Assembly: GCA_011390205.1 (NCBI GenBank)
Contig: JAABSX010000043.1
Coordinates: 1 to 36,437 of the forward strand
Length of the DNA stretch: 36,437 nt
Reading direction: 5' to 3'
Source: Microscillaceae bacterium
Lineage (GTDB): Bacteria; Bacteroidota; Bacteroidia; Cytophagales; Microscillaceae
Below the pieces are notes generated by a model. That model had not been told where the DNA came from, did no database searches, and saw only the letters and a program-made list of their open reading frames with translations. A program made the translations under genes and the position numbers. Positions 1-8,234 of this stretch are shown in pieces; positions within the stretch are counted from its first letter, which is position 1, and each line of letters begins with the position of its first letter.

Positions 1-188
1 TCTGCAGGCTCTGCAGGTGCTTCTCCGTAGGTTTTGATAGAAAATTTGATGGTTTTAATCAAATGCTCCACCATGTGTTGTGGGCTCATTATCCCAAAGT
101 TGGCTTTGGCATCGGCTTCAAGTTGGTTAATTTTCTGGGTGGCCTCTTTCTTTAAAAAATTGGCGTAGTCTTGCGTTGTTTCGCTCAT
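1..188 (-). CDS. DinB/DUF1569-like protein, 5' part only
   Basis: The gene runs off the left edge; only its first ~62 codons are present. The ATG at 188-186 opens a frame with no stop to base 1. The protein begins MSETTQDYANFLKKEA and continues with NFGIMSPQHMVEHL at about residues 32-45. This resembles the first helix of DinB-like four-helix-bundle proteins of the DUF1569 kind, where an M-x-x-Q-M-x-E-H-L motif supplies a metal-ligand-type histidine. Function is unknown; the family assignment is recognition from a short stretch. An ISL3-type insertion sequence begins about 26 bp upstream of the start codon, so any native promoter has probably been displaced and expression may now depend on the element. 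Confidence 0.6.
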   Translation of the reverse strand, partial: MSETTQDYANFLKKEATQKINQLEADAKANFGIMSPQHMVEHLIKTIKFSIKTYGEAPAEPA

Positions 189-214
189 GATTAAGTTTAT
201 TTTATTTAGTTTAC

Positions 215-229
215 CTAAGATTTATACGG
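215..229. repeat. IS left inverted repeat
   Basis: CTAAGATTTATACGG, an exact inverted match to 1435-1449. It ends two bases before the stop codon of the transposase C-terminal frame. Confidence 0.85.
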
Positions 230-231
230 CT

Positions 232-1421
232 TTATCCTAATTCAATCAAAATTCGTGTTTTTAAGTTTTGAAAATTATGAAAGCCAAATGAACGTCTGAT
301 GATTCCTCTAATTGCGTTATTAAGTCCTTCGACAGTAGCATTGGTGAGTCTTTGGTGGAAAAAATTCAAGACCTTATCTTTCCAATTATGTAGTGTTTTG
401 ATAAAGGATTCCACAGATTTAACCTCTAATTTTGCAGCTTCTTTTTCCCATTCTTCTACTTTCTCTTGTGCTTCTTCTTTACTTATATCTAAATCAAAAA
501 TATGTTTCAATTTCTTTCTAAGTTCATAAATAGCTCCAAGTTGTGGGTTTAGCTCAAAGACTTGGGTAAGCTTTTCTTGTTCGTCTGTTGATAAATCTTC
601 AGGATTTTTTAGTGAAGTCCAACGAATACACTTAAAAACATCTTGATTTGGAAAGGCTTTTCTTACAGCTTTTCTACTTGCATCAAGGGCTTTGTTGAGA
701 TGAATAAAGAAATGATAACGGTCTATTACTGAAATAGCTTGTGGAAATAAACTGCCTGCTAAACCAGCATACGCATCCCACATATCACTACTTACTACCT
801 CTATTTGGTTGCAAATACCCTCTCCTTTTGCCTTAAAATAAGACTCTATCGTTTCCTTTTTGCGATTTTCAAGAAAATCTAGCACTACACCTGTTTCCAA
901 ATCAACCAATACACAAGCGTAATTTTTACGACCCTTTTTGATGGATATTTCATCAATAAATAACGGACTTGATGCCAAACAGCACGACCAGAAATTTGCC
1001 TCTCTGCATATTTACAATAGATACGTTGAACACTTGCCCAAGCGATATCTTCTTTTACGCTTACATCACTTATACAAAGGTTCTCTGACAAAAAATAAAG
1101 ATACTGTTCATAACGAATGGTCATAGTTCCATTTTTATCCAAAAATTCAAAGGATTCATTGAAATAACGACCACAATCTTGACAATAGAACTGGCGTGAT
1201 CGCAAGTGCAAAAACACCTTGCGTCCCAAAAGTGCCATATCTCGTACTGTACGTTCTTGATACATTTGAATAGAGTGGCTTTCGTTCTGACACACAGGGC
1301 AAGTACCCGAATCTTTAACAGATTCGCAATAAATATGAGCCTCTTTATCTGAAACTGAATAATCTGAAACCCACAAATGAGGCAGATTTAAAAGGTGTTC
1401 TCTATTGATTTCTATATACAA
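232..1421 (-). pseudogene. ISL3-family transposase, split by a -1 frame disruption
   Basis: The N-terminal frame (1421-885, 178 codons, opening at TTG) has the zinc-finger pairs C41-x2-C44 and C80-x2-C83 usual before the ISL3 helix-turn-helix. The C-terminal frame (978-232) has the catalytic DDE set: D9 in FIDEISIKKG, D65 in SSDMWDAY and E217 in NATVEGLNNAIR, and a normal C-terminal end. The two frames overlap by 94 bases. Homology reads through from the first frame (about WHQVRY, near 970) into the second (FIDE) by a -1 shift, as if one base were lost. No canonical X-XXY-YYZ slippery heptamer was seen in the right phase, so I favour a disabling mutation (or a sequencing error) over programmed frameshifting. 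Everything else looks intact, suggesting recent decay. Confidence 0.75.
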
Positions 1422-1434
1422 AAATAACTAATAA

Positions 1435-1449
1435 CCGTATAAATCTTAG
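1435..1449. repeat. IS right inverted repeat
   Basis: CCGTATAAATCTTAG, an exact inverted match to 215-229. It lies 14 bases upstream of the transposase N-terminal frame. Confidence 0.85.
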
Positions 1450-1490
1450 TAGAACCTTTAGAAGAAGAGATTTCAATCTAAGTATAAGGA

Positions 1491-2264
1491 TTATTTCGTA
1501 GCCGTAAAATAAAAATCTAAGCAATTATCGAGGTCATCAGTAATGTAGTAATCTGTATCCCTGATTTCGGTTACGAGCCCTTCGGCTTGGTCTTGTAATT
1601 TATTGCGGTTCATGCGGTTAAGCACATCATACGGAATCTGCAATGCCCATCTAGGGAGTCGGTGTTGTAAGTTCAGCACATCCCAGCGGGTAAACTTCTC
1701 TACGGAAGCCTTGTTGGCTGCTAGGTATTCTTCTACTTTTTCATTGCCTGCAATGCCTTTTGCCTCTACTTTGGGGAAGTATTTGCGGAGCAGACCAATC
1801 AGCTCTCCCGAAAAATACTCACGCACGTGCCAAGGGTTGCGTGTCAATGATCGCTTGCGGTTAGGAGTGGTGAAGATGACTTTTCCACCTTTTTTGAGTA
1901 CTCTGTGAATCTCGGCTACATACTTGTCATCATCTTGGATATGCTCTATCACCTGAAAATTTACTACAAAATCATAGACATTGTCTTCTAATGCTGCAAA
2001 AGGAGGGATGTGCATTGCAATAAAATTTTGGGCAGGATACTCTCCTTTGAGCCAGTCTATGAGTTTGGCGTTTTTGTCAATGCCTGTATAATTATCACAA
2101 TGTGTACGCAATATTTCTAAGCCTCGCCCTACCCCACAGCCCACTTCTAGAAGTTCACCATGCAGGCGCGGGGCTATTTCTATGTAAGGCTTTAACAATC
2201 TTTGGTGCAAAGGATTGTCAGAGGTTAGTTCGGTAGAGGTGATTTCAGTTGTTCGAAACATCAT
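1491..2264 (-). CDS. Class I SAM-dependent methyltransferase
   Basis: A 257-residue soluble protein of the UbiE/Methyltransf_11 type. Motif I is LLEVGCGVGRG at residues 38-48. It is followed by an acidic ribose-binding residue in YTGID, the VIEHIQDDD post-motif and the RVLKKGGKVIFTTPN strand. The later NPWHVREY is typical of small-molecule or glycan-linked methyltransferases, but the substrate cannot be told. The longest open frame begins at TTG 2288; I prefer the tandem ATGs at 2264/2261, because a TAnnTTTG -7 element lies at 2293-2286 just upstream. The gene is followed on the same strand by the IS, which separates it from the DinB-like gene. Confidence 0.8.
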   Translation of the reverse strand: MMFRTTEITSTELTSDNPLHQRLLKPYIEIAPRLHGELLEVGCGVGRGLEILRTHCDNYTGIDKNAKLIDWLKGEYPAQNFIAMHIPPFAALEDNVYDFVVNFQVIEHIQDDDKYVAEIHRVLKKGGKVIFTTPNRKRSLTRNPWHVREYFSGELIGLLRKYFPKVEAKGIAGNEKVEEYLAANKASVEKFTRWDVLNLQHRLPRWALQIPYDVLNRMNRNKLQDQAEGLVTEIRDTDYYITDDLDNCLDFYFTATK

Positions 2265-2285
2265 AGTATTATTGCTTTTAAGCTG

Positions 2286-2293
2286 CAAAAATA
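2286..2293 (-). promoter_or_regulatory. Candidate -7 promoter element
   Basis: The minus strand reads TATTTTTG followed by CA, matching the Bacteroidota consensus TAnnTTTG. Transcription would start about 15-17 bases before the ATG of the methyltransferase. No clear TTTG -33 box is present at 19-21 bases, so support is partial. Confidence 0.4.
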
Positions 2294-2340
2294 CGTATTT
2301 TTTTTGAGAATAGTACAGGTTCGGGTTTTCTAAAAGAATC

Positions 2341-3117
2341 TTATCCTGGCACAGTTTCCTTAGGCTGCATTTTTTGTTTGAACGGCTTCCATTGCCCTTC
2401 AGGCTGTGCCAGCCTCTCAGCTATATGATTGATTACTAGGGGGTTATGACCTAGCCCACAGTGGCTTCCCCACACTTCTATATTTTCAATCAAAGGGCTT
2501 TCTTGTTTTTCTATACAAGTTTTCCAAGAGACAATGCCATCGGAGCGGCTGTAGATACAGGTCATAGGCACGGGCGGCGGCATCATAATACGCTCTACAA
2601 GGGCTTTGTCCACAGTCTTTTTCTTTTTGCTGCCAGTAAGTAGTTGGTAAGGCAAATCGGCATTACTTTCTTCGCCTATGCCCGCAAAGGGTGAGCCTAA
2701 GGTAATAATCTGGCGTACATTCTCGGGCTGATATTTGGCTATTTCACGGGCATAAATCCCACCCAAGCTCCAGCCAATGATACTTACTTTGCGTCCATAC
2801 TCTTCGCTGAGCCATTTGACACGCTGATTCATCATCACTTCTAGTTCATCAAAATTGGCAAGGTTTCGCCCAAGACTCCATGGGTAGGCGTGGTAGCCTA
2901 ATTCATTGAGAAAGGAGCGAATAATTCTGGTAGATAAATCACTTGCCGTAAAGCCTGGCAGCACGAGCACAGGATGCCCGTCTCCTCTGGGGTAAGACTC
3001 TAGGTTTTTGAGAATAGGGATAGTCAAAAAATAAGCACCCATTTCTAGCAAAGCCCTTGTTTCTAAAAGTAATAAAAGAGAAGAAGGACGTGTTATTTTT
3101 TCTTGGTTTGTTTTCAT
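2341..3117 (-). CDS. Alpha/beta hydrolase (lipase/esterase-like)
   Basis: A 258-residue alpha/beta hydrolase. The nucleophile elbow is GWSLGG with Ser117. The oxyanion region is VLVLPGFTASD at about 50-60. The acid is probably Asp193 in SRSDGIVSW and the histidine His219 or His224 in GSHCGLGHNP. The pattern resembles PGAP1/LipA-like lipases and cutinase-like esterases, hydrolysing lipid or ester bonds; the substrate is unknown. No signal peptide is evident, so it is probably cytoplasmic or membrane-associated through the hydrophobic stretch near residues 13-37. The open frame extends to TTG 3132, but the ATG at 3117 is the likelier start. It ends 76 bases before the methyltransferase start, so the two may be cotranscribed. 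Confidence 0.8.
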   Translation of the reverse strand: MKTNQEKITRPSSLLLLLETRALLEMGAYFLTIPILKNLESYPRGDGHPVLVLPGFTASDLSTRIIRSFLNELGYHAYPWSLGRNLANFDELEVMMNQRVKWLSEEYGRKVSIIGWSLGGIYAREIAKYQPENVRQIITLGSPFAGIGEESNADLPYQLLTGSKKKKTVDKALVERIMMPPPVPMTCIYSRSDGIVSWKTCIEKQESPLIENIEVWGSHCGLGHNPLVINHIAERLAQPEGQWKPFKQKMQPKETVPG

Positions 3118-3576
3118 AAGATTATTTGACAATGTCTTATATTGATTATTTTGAGTCTTTTAAATTTATAAACAATGCTTTTGCATGCTTCATTCATTAT
3201 AGACGTAAAACACTTTTTCTTGTTAGAATATTCATAATTAATACTTGCAAGGTACAATTTATATTCAATTAATTCAAAAAAAGTATTCTCCACGAGTATT
3301 TTTGATGGCAAGAAAAGATGTGATGGCAGCCAAGGCAGAGAGTTATCTAGAAAATCTAGCAAGTATTTTGTAGTTCAGCATGAAAAAACAAATAAAAATT
3401 ATTTTTTTGCTTAAAATATTACTTAGCTTGGTCTAAGTGTCCAAATTTTGTTAGATTTAAAATATGACTCATTGCAGATATTTTTTACTGTTTTAAAATT
3501 TGATGTATTTTTAACTTTTGCTTGCTTTCATGGGTCATCAGTGAGTGTATTATAGAGGCTACGGTCAAAATATTGA
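3118..3576. other. A/T-rich intergenic region, no gene recognised
   Basis: 459 bases separate two divergent genes. The stretch is rich in A/T runs and should hold both promoters. An 82-codon minus-strand frame (3362-3114) opens with TTG, has a low-complexity hydrophobic/lysine composition and no recognisable motif, and is not called. No tRNA or hairpin terminator was seen. Confidence 0.6.
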
Positions 3577-5772
3577 ATGTATAATTATAAAACGTATGTG
3601 CTTGTAGGGCTTTTGATAAGCTTTTTTGCTTTTTCTCTTAGGGGGCAGAGTGTCAATACAGATACGCTCAATCTATTGCTCAATCAGGGAAGCGACAACA
3701 ATGTCAAAAAAGTAGATAACCTCAACTTGATGGCAAAGATTCTCTTGTCTAGCAATTCAGAAAGTGCCCTTGTGTATGCACAGCAGGCTTTGCTGCGCTC
3801 TGAACGTACTAACTATCAACAGGGAATTGGAGACGCTTTGTTTTATATCGCAAGTGCTTACTATGAGCTCAATGATTATTCCAAATCTTTACAGTATCAC
3901 TTAAGGGCGGTCAAGTTTTATAAAAGCTCCTCCAACCATAAGGGGCAGGCACAATCTTTACAAGCTGTTGGCAATATTTATAGAGAATTGGGAGACTTTC
4001 AGCAGTCGCTTAATTATATGATTAAAGCACTTGAAAGCTATGAAAAAATCAGAAGTAAAGAAGGAATAGCCCAAAGTTTTAGTGAAATAGGCTCTGTACA
4101 GATTGCTTTAGGTGATTTTGTGCTGGCACGCCAAAGCCTAGAAAAAGCACTTGACAACGCCAACCAACAAAAAAATCCTGCCATCTTGGGCAATGTCTAT
4201 CAAAACCGAGCAGTATATTATAGCAAAACCAATACACTCAGCGAAGTGCTCAAAAATTACCAAACCGCCGCAGCTTATTTTAGAGAGGCAAAAGATAAAA
4301 AAGCAGAGGCAAGGGTCTATAACGGATTAGGCAATGCCTACCTTGCACGCAGAGAAACAAACCTCGCCTTAGAAAACTATCTCAAGGCCATCAGGATTCA
4401 AAAAAATATCAAAGACAGCTACGGGCTGAGTGTTTCTTATAAAGGTATTGGAGAACTGTATCTCAAGATTCAGACCTTTGATAGAGCCATAGACTATTTT
4501 GAACAAAGCTTACAGATAGCCAAAAAATTGAGTTATAAAGAACTCATCAGTGACAACTATCAATGGCTTGCAAAAGCCTATGAAGCGACTCAAAAACCCA
4601 ATGAAGCCCTAAACTATTTCCGATTGCATAAATCTTACACTGATTCTGTCTATAGCCAATCCAAGCTGACACTCATCGCCGAGATGCAAGTACGCTACGG
4701 ATTAGACCAGCAAGAGAAGGAAACCATCGTGCAGAGAAGACGAATACAAGCACTTAACCAACAGGGTATAGAGCAAAGTATCGAGATTATCAACCAAAAG
4801 AAAAATCTACAGCAGCGCAACCTTGTCATTGCTGCCTTTGCTGCCATTATTTTACTGACCATTATCTTGCTGGTGCTACTCTTTGTGAGCCGCAAAAGAA
4901 TCAGACAAGTCAATGAAAGACTTAACCAACAAAATAAGGAGATTATGACCCAAAAACAACAGCTAGAAACCAAAAGTGAAGAACTGGTTCGGTCTTATCT
5001 TAAAATCACGGACAGCATCAAGTATGCAGAGTCTATTCAGACCTCCCTACTCCCTGATGCGGATACCTTGCAAGAGCTTCTGGGGGAGTATTTTGTCATC
5101 TCTAAGCCCAAAGAAATCGTGTCTGGTGATTTTTATTGGGTCAGCAAGCAAGCCCATAAGACATTCGTGGCAGTGGTAGATTGCACAGGGCATGGGGTCT
5201 CAGGGGGCTTTACTTCTATCATAGGGCAAACCCTGCTCAACGAAATAGTCAATCAAAATCAAATTACAGAGCCAGAAAAAATCTTGTATTGGCTCAATCA
5301 GAAAGTAAAACAAATTATTGATTTTAAAGTCCAAGAGTTTCCCATAGGGATGGAAGTCGGGCTTGTCTCCATAGAAGATGCACCCGACGATGCCGATAAA
5401 GTGCTCCTACACTTTTCAGGGGCTAAAAGACCACTTTACTTCACAAAAATAGAAGACCACACTGCCCATTTACAAGAAATTAGAGGCACAAGGCAGCCTG
5501 TCGGATTCTTTCAAAACCAAGAACACCAATACGAGCAACACCAAATGACGGTAGATAAAGGGACGCTCCTCTACCTTAGCTCCGATGGATATACTGACCA
5601 AGGCAACTATCACAACAAAAGACTAGGAACGCCCCTTCTTAAAAAAGTCCTCCAAGAAAATGCCCAAAAAGACCTCACACAGCAAAAAAAGGCTCTCGAG
5701 GAGTTTCTTAAACAGTATCAACACAAAGCCAGTCAAAGGGATGACATTACACTGCTTGGATTTAGGGTCTGA
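3577..5772 (+). CDS. TPR-repeat membrane protein with SpoIIE/PP2C-type phosphatase domain
   Basis: 731 residues. A signal peptide (about 1-24, ending FSLRGQ) leads into an array of tetratricopeptide repeats (about 45-350). A basic, glutamine-rich coiled segment follows, then one membrane helix (about 415-437), a second coiled coil (438-475) and a C-terminal PP2C-like SpoIIE domain (480-731). Metal-binding aspartates are visible in SGDFYW (D518), VVDCTGHGVSG (D535) and the terminal RDDITLL. The sensor part would face the periplasm and the Ser/Thr phosphatase the cytoplasm, a layout common in this phylum and usually linked to partner-switching (anti-anti-sigma factor) control. No anti-sigma or STAS partner is adjacent. 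The SUMF1-fold gene starts 41 bases downstream, probably in the same transcript. Confidence 0.88.
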   Translation: MYNYKTYVLVGLLISFFAFSLRGQSVNTDTLNLLLNQGSDNNVKKVDNLNLMAKILLSSNSESALVYAQQALLRSERTNYQQGIGDALFYIASAYYELNDYSKSLQYHLRAVKFYKSSSNHKGQAQSLQAVGNIYRELGDFQQSLNYMIKALESYEKIRSKEGIAQSFSEIGSVQIALGDFVLARQSLEKALDNANQQKNPAILGNVYQNRAVYYSKTNTLSEVLKNYQTAAAYFREAKDKKAEARVYNGLGNAYLARRETNLALENYLKAIRIQKNIKDSYGLSVSYKGIGELYLKIQTFDRAIDYFEQSLQIAKKLSYKELISDNYQWLAKAYEATQKPNEALNYFRLHKSYTDSVYSQSKLTLIAEMQVRYGLDQQEKETIVQRRRIQALNQQGIEQSIEIINQKKNLQQRNLVIAAFAAIILLTIILLVLLFVSRKRIRQVNERLNQQNKEIMTQKQQLETKSEELVRSYLKITDSIKYAESIQTSLLPDADTLQELLGEYFVISKPKEIVSGDFYWVSKQAHKTFVAVVDCTGHGVSGGFTSIIGQTLLNEIVNQNQITEPEKILYWLNQKVKQIIDFKVQEFPIGMEVGLVSIEDAPDDADKVLLHFSGAKRPLYFTKIEDHTAHLQEIRGTRQPVGFFQNQEHQYEQHQMTVDKGTLLYLSSDGYTDQGNYHNKRLGTPLLKKVLQENAQKDLTQQKKALEEFLKQYQHKASQRDDITLLGFRV

Positions 5773-5813
5773 GCTGACTTTGTCTAATTTTATACTGTAA
5801 ATCTTTCTAAATT

Positions 5814-6509
5814 ATGCTACACAAAAAACACTTGATTTTTACCTTACTTTTACCACTGTTTTTAATCACACAGATAGCAGCCCAAGAGATGCAGCACCTC
5901 ACAGGAGGGCAAGTAAGAATAGGAGATGATACTGGGCTAGATAACGAAAAACCAGCCTTTCAGACGATTCTTAAATCTTTTCTAATAGATGAAAATCTGG
6001 TAACTGTAGGGCAGTTTAGGTTATTTGCCAAAATCAATGGATACATCAGCGATGCCGAAAAAAATGGGCAAGGACATACGATTGACTCCATATCCTATGA
6101 TTTGGTGGGCATCAAAGGAGCTTACTGGGCCTACCCCCTAGGCCCTGAGCAGCCAAAAGCCAAAAGCTATGAACCTGTCAGGCAGATTAGCTATCATGAT
6201 GCCGCCGCCTACGCCAACTGGGTGGGTAAAAGACTCCCAAGCGAATACGAGCTCGAGTACGCTGCCCAAAATGCTGCCCAGCTAGGCATACAGCACCTTG
6301 ATGGCTTCCTATGGCAATGGTCTGATACTTGGTATCAAGCCTATGATGCCTCTGAATACTTCCAAAATACACTCAACAGAAAAAAAACACTCAAAGGAGG
6401 AGTCCCCCCCAAAGAAAAAGAATTCAGAGCAAGTATGCGCCAAGAGGCTTTGCCCAATCAAGCCCGGTATGAGGTAGGCTTTAGATGTGCCAAGGATATT
6501 AAACCTTAG
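5814..6509 (+). CDS. Secreted SUMF1/FGE-sulfatase-fold protein
   Basis: 231 residues. The signal peptide is about 1-23 (ending QIAAQ). The formylglycine-generating-enzyme fold is recognisable from VTVGQFRLFAK, the SYHDAAAYANWVGKRLPSEYELEYAA block at about 125-150, the LWQWSDTWYQ turn and the terminal GFRCAKD. True formylglycine-generating enzymes need a cysteine pair near the C-terminus; only one cysteine is seen here, so it is unlikely to activate sulfatases. Non-catalytic members of this fold include gliding/T9SS lipoproteins such as GldJ and GldK, but this protein is shorter and lacks a lipobox, so I do not assign it to them. It lies 41 bases behind the TPR-phosphatase gene, suggesting an extracytoplasmic partner. 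Confidence 0.8.
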   Translation: MLHKKHLIFTLLLPLFLITQIAAQEMQHLTGGQVRIGDDTGLDNEKPAFQTILKSFLIDENLVTVGQFRLFAKINGYISDAEKNGQGHTIDSISYDLVGIKGAYWAYPLGPEQPKAKSYEPVRQISYHDAAAYANWVGKRLPSEYELEYAAQNAAQLGIQHLDGFLWQWSDTWYQAYDASEYFQNTLNRKKTLKGGVPPKEKEFRASMRQEALPNQARYEVGFRCAKDIKP

Positions 6510-6836
6510 CTGCTCAGTTTTCTACCAAAAATTCATCTATGTCCATGCCTTCACTTTCTATGGAATGACTATAGATATATCCTGACAAAACTTTTCTTAC
6601 AATATATCTTGTGGGTTTCGTACGGTTTCTTTAGAACAATGATACAGAGACTAAAAATAATTCATCAATTTATTTTATTGGTAATTATCTGACAATCAGT
6701 TATTTACAGTATATCATTAGTGAGTAATAAAAATTTACTACACTCTGGGATTAAACCTAACCTACAGAGTAAAGTCTATGAATTTAGATAATGGAGAAAT
6801 GTGTACTTATTTTATTTACCAACAAAAGAAATTACT
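6510..6836. other. Intergenic region, nothing firm
   Basis: 327 A/T-rich bases. A minus-strand open stretch from about 6627 to 6514 encodes 37 codons ending in DIDEFLVEN with protein-like composition, but its only ATG is near its end. It may be a gene remnant or chance. No terminator or clear promoter was seen. Confidence 0.5.
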
Positions 6837-7718
6837 ATGAATTTATCACATCAATTTCGTAACCTTGCTTTCATTGCTGTATCTTTGATTGCATTCACGG
6901 CTTGCCAAAATAACGATGAGCCAGGAAGTTTTGACCAGACAGACAGCCAGTTTTTGGAGGACAATGCCACTGCAGAATTTTTGTTTGAAGATGCCTTGGC
7001 ACTGGGAGTAGCCGCTGGCAATGCCCGTGCTGCTCAGATAGATGGATTTGGTGGCAGTGGCTTTGACGAGAATGAAGACGAAGATGGAGGCGTATTTGGC
7101 AACTGTGCCATAGTTACTTTTCAAAATATTGAAAATGTAAAGACTGTTACAATTGATTTTGGTACGGAAGGCTGCACAGGTTTTGATGAAAAAGTCAGAA
7201 AAGGAAAAGTTATTTTTACATTTACAGCACGTCATTTTGTATCTGGAAGCGTCGTAACTACTACTTTTGATGGCTACAGCGTTGATGGTGTGGGCTTAGA
7301 AGGCACTAAAACTGTAACTAACATCACAGTGGAGGGTGGAAATCATACACATCGGATTGTGGTAGATGCCGCAAAACTCACTTTTCCTGATACCAAAACG
7401 ATTGAATGGGAAAGCAACCGAACACGTGAATGGGTGCAAGGGGCTAATACACCACTCAATATTTCAGATGATGTATTTCATATTGGTGGGACCTACAGTG
7501 GCAAAAACCGCCAAGACCGTAACTACAGCATGACTAGCACCACTGACCTAGAATACAAAGCGTCTTGCCGCAGAGATGGCTTTCGCAAGCCTTCGGCAGG
7601 TGTGGTAGAGGTAGAATCTTCTAATTTTCCTGATTATACGGTTGATTTTGGTAGCGGCACTTGTGATGATACTTATACAGTAACTATCAATGGTCAGGTC
7701 ATCGTTATCAATGGCTAA
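6837..7718 (+). CDS. Predicted outer-membrane or periplasmic lipoprotein, function unknown
   Basis: 293 residues. The chosen ATG gives a compact lipoprotein signal peptide (MNLSHQFRNLAFIAVSLI) with the lipobox AFTAC; the longer frame to GTG 6801 would put extra residues ahead of it. The mature protein starts CQNNDEPGS and has a Ser/Asp-rich linker, an acidic FDENEDEDGG patch that could bind calcium, and then beta-rich sequence with repeated T-V-T-I and cysteine-containing strands (GNCAIVTF, TEGCTGFD, ASCRRDG, SGTCDD). The four paired-looking cysteines suggest disulfides in an exported protein. I do not recognise the family. It is followed by a strong terminator, so it is the last or only gene of its transcript. 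Confidence 0.75.
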   Translation: MNLSHQFRNLAFIAVSLIAFTACQNNDEPGSFDQTDSQFLEDNATAEFLFEDALALGVAAGNARAAQIDGFGGSGFDENEDEDGGVFGNCAIVTFQNIENVKTVTIDFGTEGCTGFDEKVRKGKVIFTFTARHFVSGSVVTTTFDGYSVDGVGLEGTKTVTNITVEGGNHTHRIVVDAAKLTFPDTKTIEWESNRTREWVQGANTPLNISDDVFHIGGTYSGKNRQDRNYSMTSTTDLEYKASCRRDGFRKPSAGVVEVESSNFPDYTVDFGSGTCDDTYTVTINGQVIVING

Positions 7719-7740
7719 TCACCCACAGGCACATTACACA

Positions 7741-7776
7741 AAAAACCTCTCTACCAAAACGGCAAAGAGGTTTTTT
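7741..7776 (+). terminator. Rho-independent terminator after the lipoprotein gene
   Basis: AAAAACCTCT (7741-7750) pairs with AGAGGTTTTT (7766-7775) across a 15-base loop, with a T run on the plus side and an A run in front, so it can work in both directions. It lies 22 bases past the lipoprotein stop and faces the small membrane-protein gene. Confidence 0.85.
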
Positions 7777-7853
7777 ATGCCTACATTGAGGCTTGCGGAG
7801 CTGTCACTGCCCAAGCTTGTGTATGAGATTACCTTCACGAAGGGAACATAAGG

Positions 7854-8027
7854 CTATTCGGAGGCTTTTACTTTCTTAGTCCTGTACTGTAAAAGAATGA
7901 TTATCGCATTAAAAACAATGAGGTAAATAAACGCTAGGTCAGCATTGACGAACAAAAGACCAAAGCCTATCGACACAAATAGGAGATACTGCAAAATGGG
8001 TAGTTTCAGTTTTCTTTTTGTACTCAT
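7854..8027 (-). CDS. Small two-helix membrane protein, 57 residues
   Basis: A short frame from ATG 8027 to TAG 7854. It starts MSTKRKLKLPILQYLLF, has two hydrophobic segments (about 10-27 and 31-46) joined by a short VNAD turn, and ends in a basic QYRTKKVKASE tail. The even hydrophobic pattern, the positive charge at both ends and the position between the bidirectional terminator (7741-7776) and the peroxidase gene support a real gene. With both ends basic, the N- and C-termini should be cytoplasmic. Function is unknown. The upstream 200 bases carry no obvious TAnnTTTG promoter. Confidence 0.6.
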   Translation of the reverse strand: MSTKRKLKLPILQYLLFVSIGFGLLFVNADLAFIYLIVFNAIIILLQYRTKKVKASE

Positions 8028-8234
8028 GGTTTTACTAATTTAAGGATTATTTCTTAACTTGATGCCTGCGCAAAGTTAGCATGTCCAAATTTACATTTTT
8101 AGAGGTGTAGTACAAAATATTTGGGTTTTTAAAGTGTCTTTTTTGTTTTTGTAGGGGTTTCAGACCCCGTGTTTCGTATCATCACAAAGCATAGAAAAAG
8201 AAGTCTGTAAGACAATCAAGAAGCCTCTGCTTAT
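8028..8234. other. Gap between small membrane-protein gene and peroxidase gene
   Basis: About 200 A/T-rich bases. The only structure is a 5-bp palindromic stem GGGGT/ACCCC at 8154-8168 without a T tract directly after it. No gene is seen. Confidence 0.5.

Larger units (their letters stand above)
215..1449 (-). mobile_element. ISL3-type insertion sequence with disrupted transposase
   Basis: A ~1.24-kb element is bounded by a perfect 15-bp inverted repeat: CTAAGATTTATACGG at 215-229 and its complement at 1435-1449. Between them lies one transposase reading direction in two overlapping frames. The true tips may lie a few bases outside. The right end extended to 1456 would read GGTTCTA inwards, which is like the GG-starting tips of many ISL3 elements, but the left end matches this only partly (GTT at 209-211). 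No convincing 8-bp target duplication was found; TTTAG occurs near both ends (205-209 and 1457-1461). The element sits between two genes transcribed in the same direction as itself. Confidence 0.8.

Noticed and set aside
965-985. Programmed -1 frameshift in the ISL3 transposase
   Set aside because: No in-phase X-XXY-YYZ heptamer lies before the first catalytic Asp; the A5 run in the overlap is downstream of that residue and in the wrong phase.
3114-3362. 82-codon minus-strand frame next to the hydrolase gene
   Set aside because: It starts with TTG, has A/T-driven composition rich in I, K, N and Y, no motif, and overlaps the hydrolase start region. Likely chance in A/T-rich DNA.
5814-6509. 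Genuine formylglycine-generating (sulfatase-activating) enzyme
   Set aside because: Only one cysteine is found near the C-terminus instead of the required pair, and no sulfatase gene is adjacent.
6514-6627. 37-codon minus-strand open stretch ending DIDEFLVEN
   Set aside because: Composition looks protein-like, but its only ATG is 10 codons from the end and there is no upstream start or known match. It may be a gene remnant; kept only as a note.
8154-8168. GGGGT/ACCCC palindrome as terminator or regulatory site
   Set aside because: The stem is only 5 bp, no T run follows on either strand directly, and no second copy was noticed in the window.
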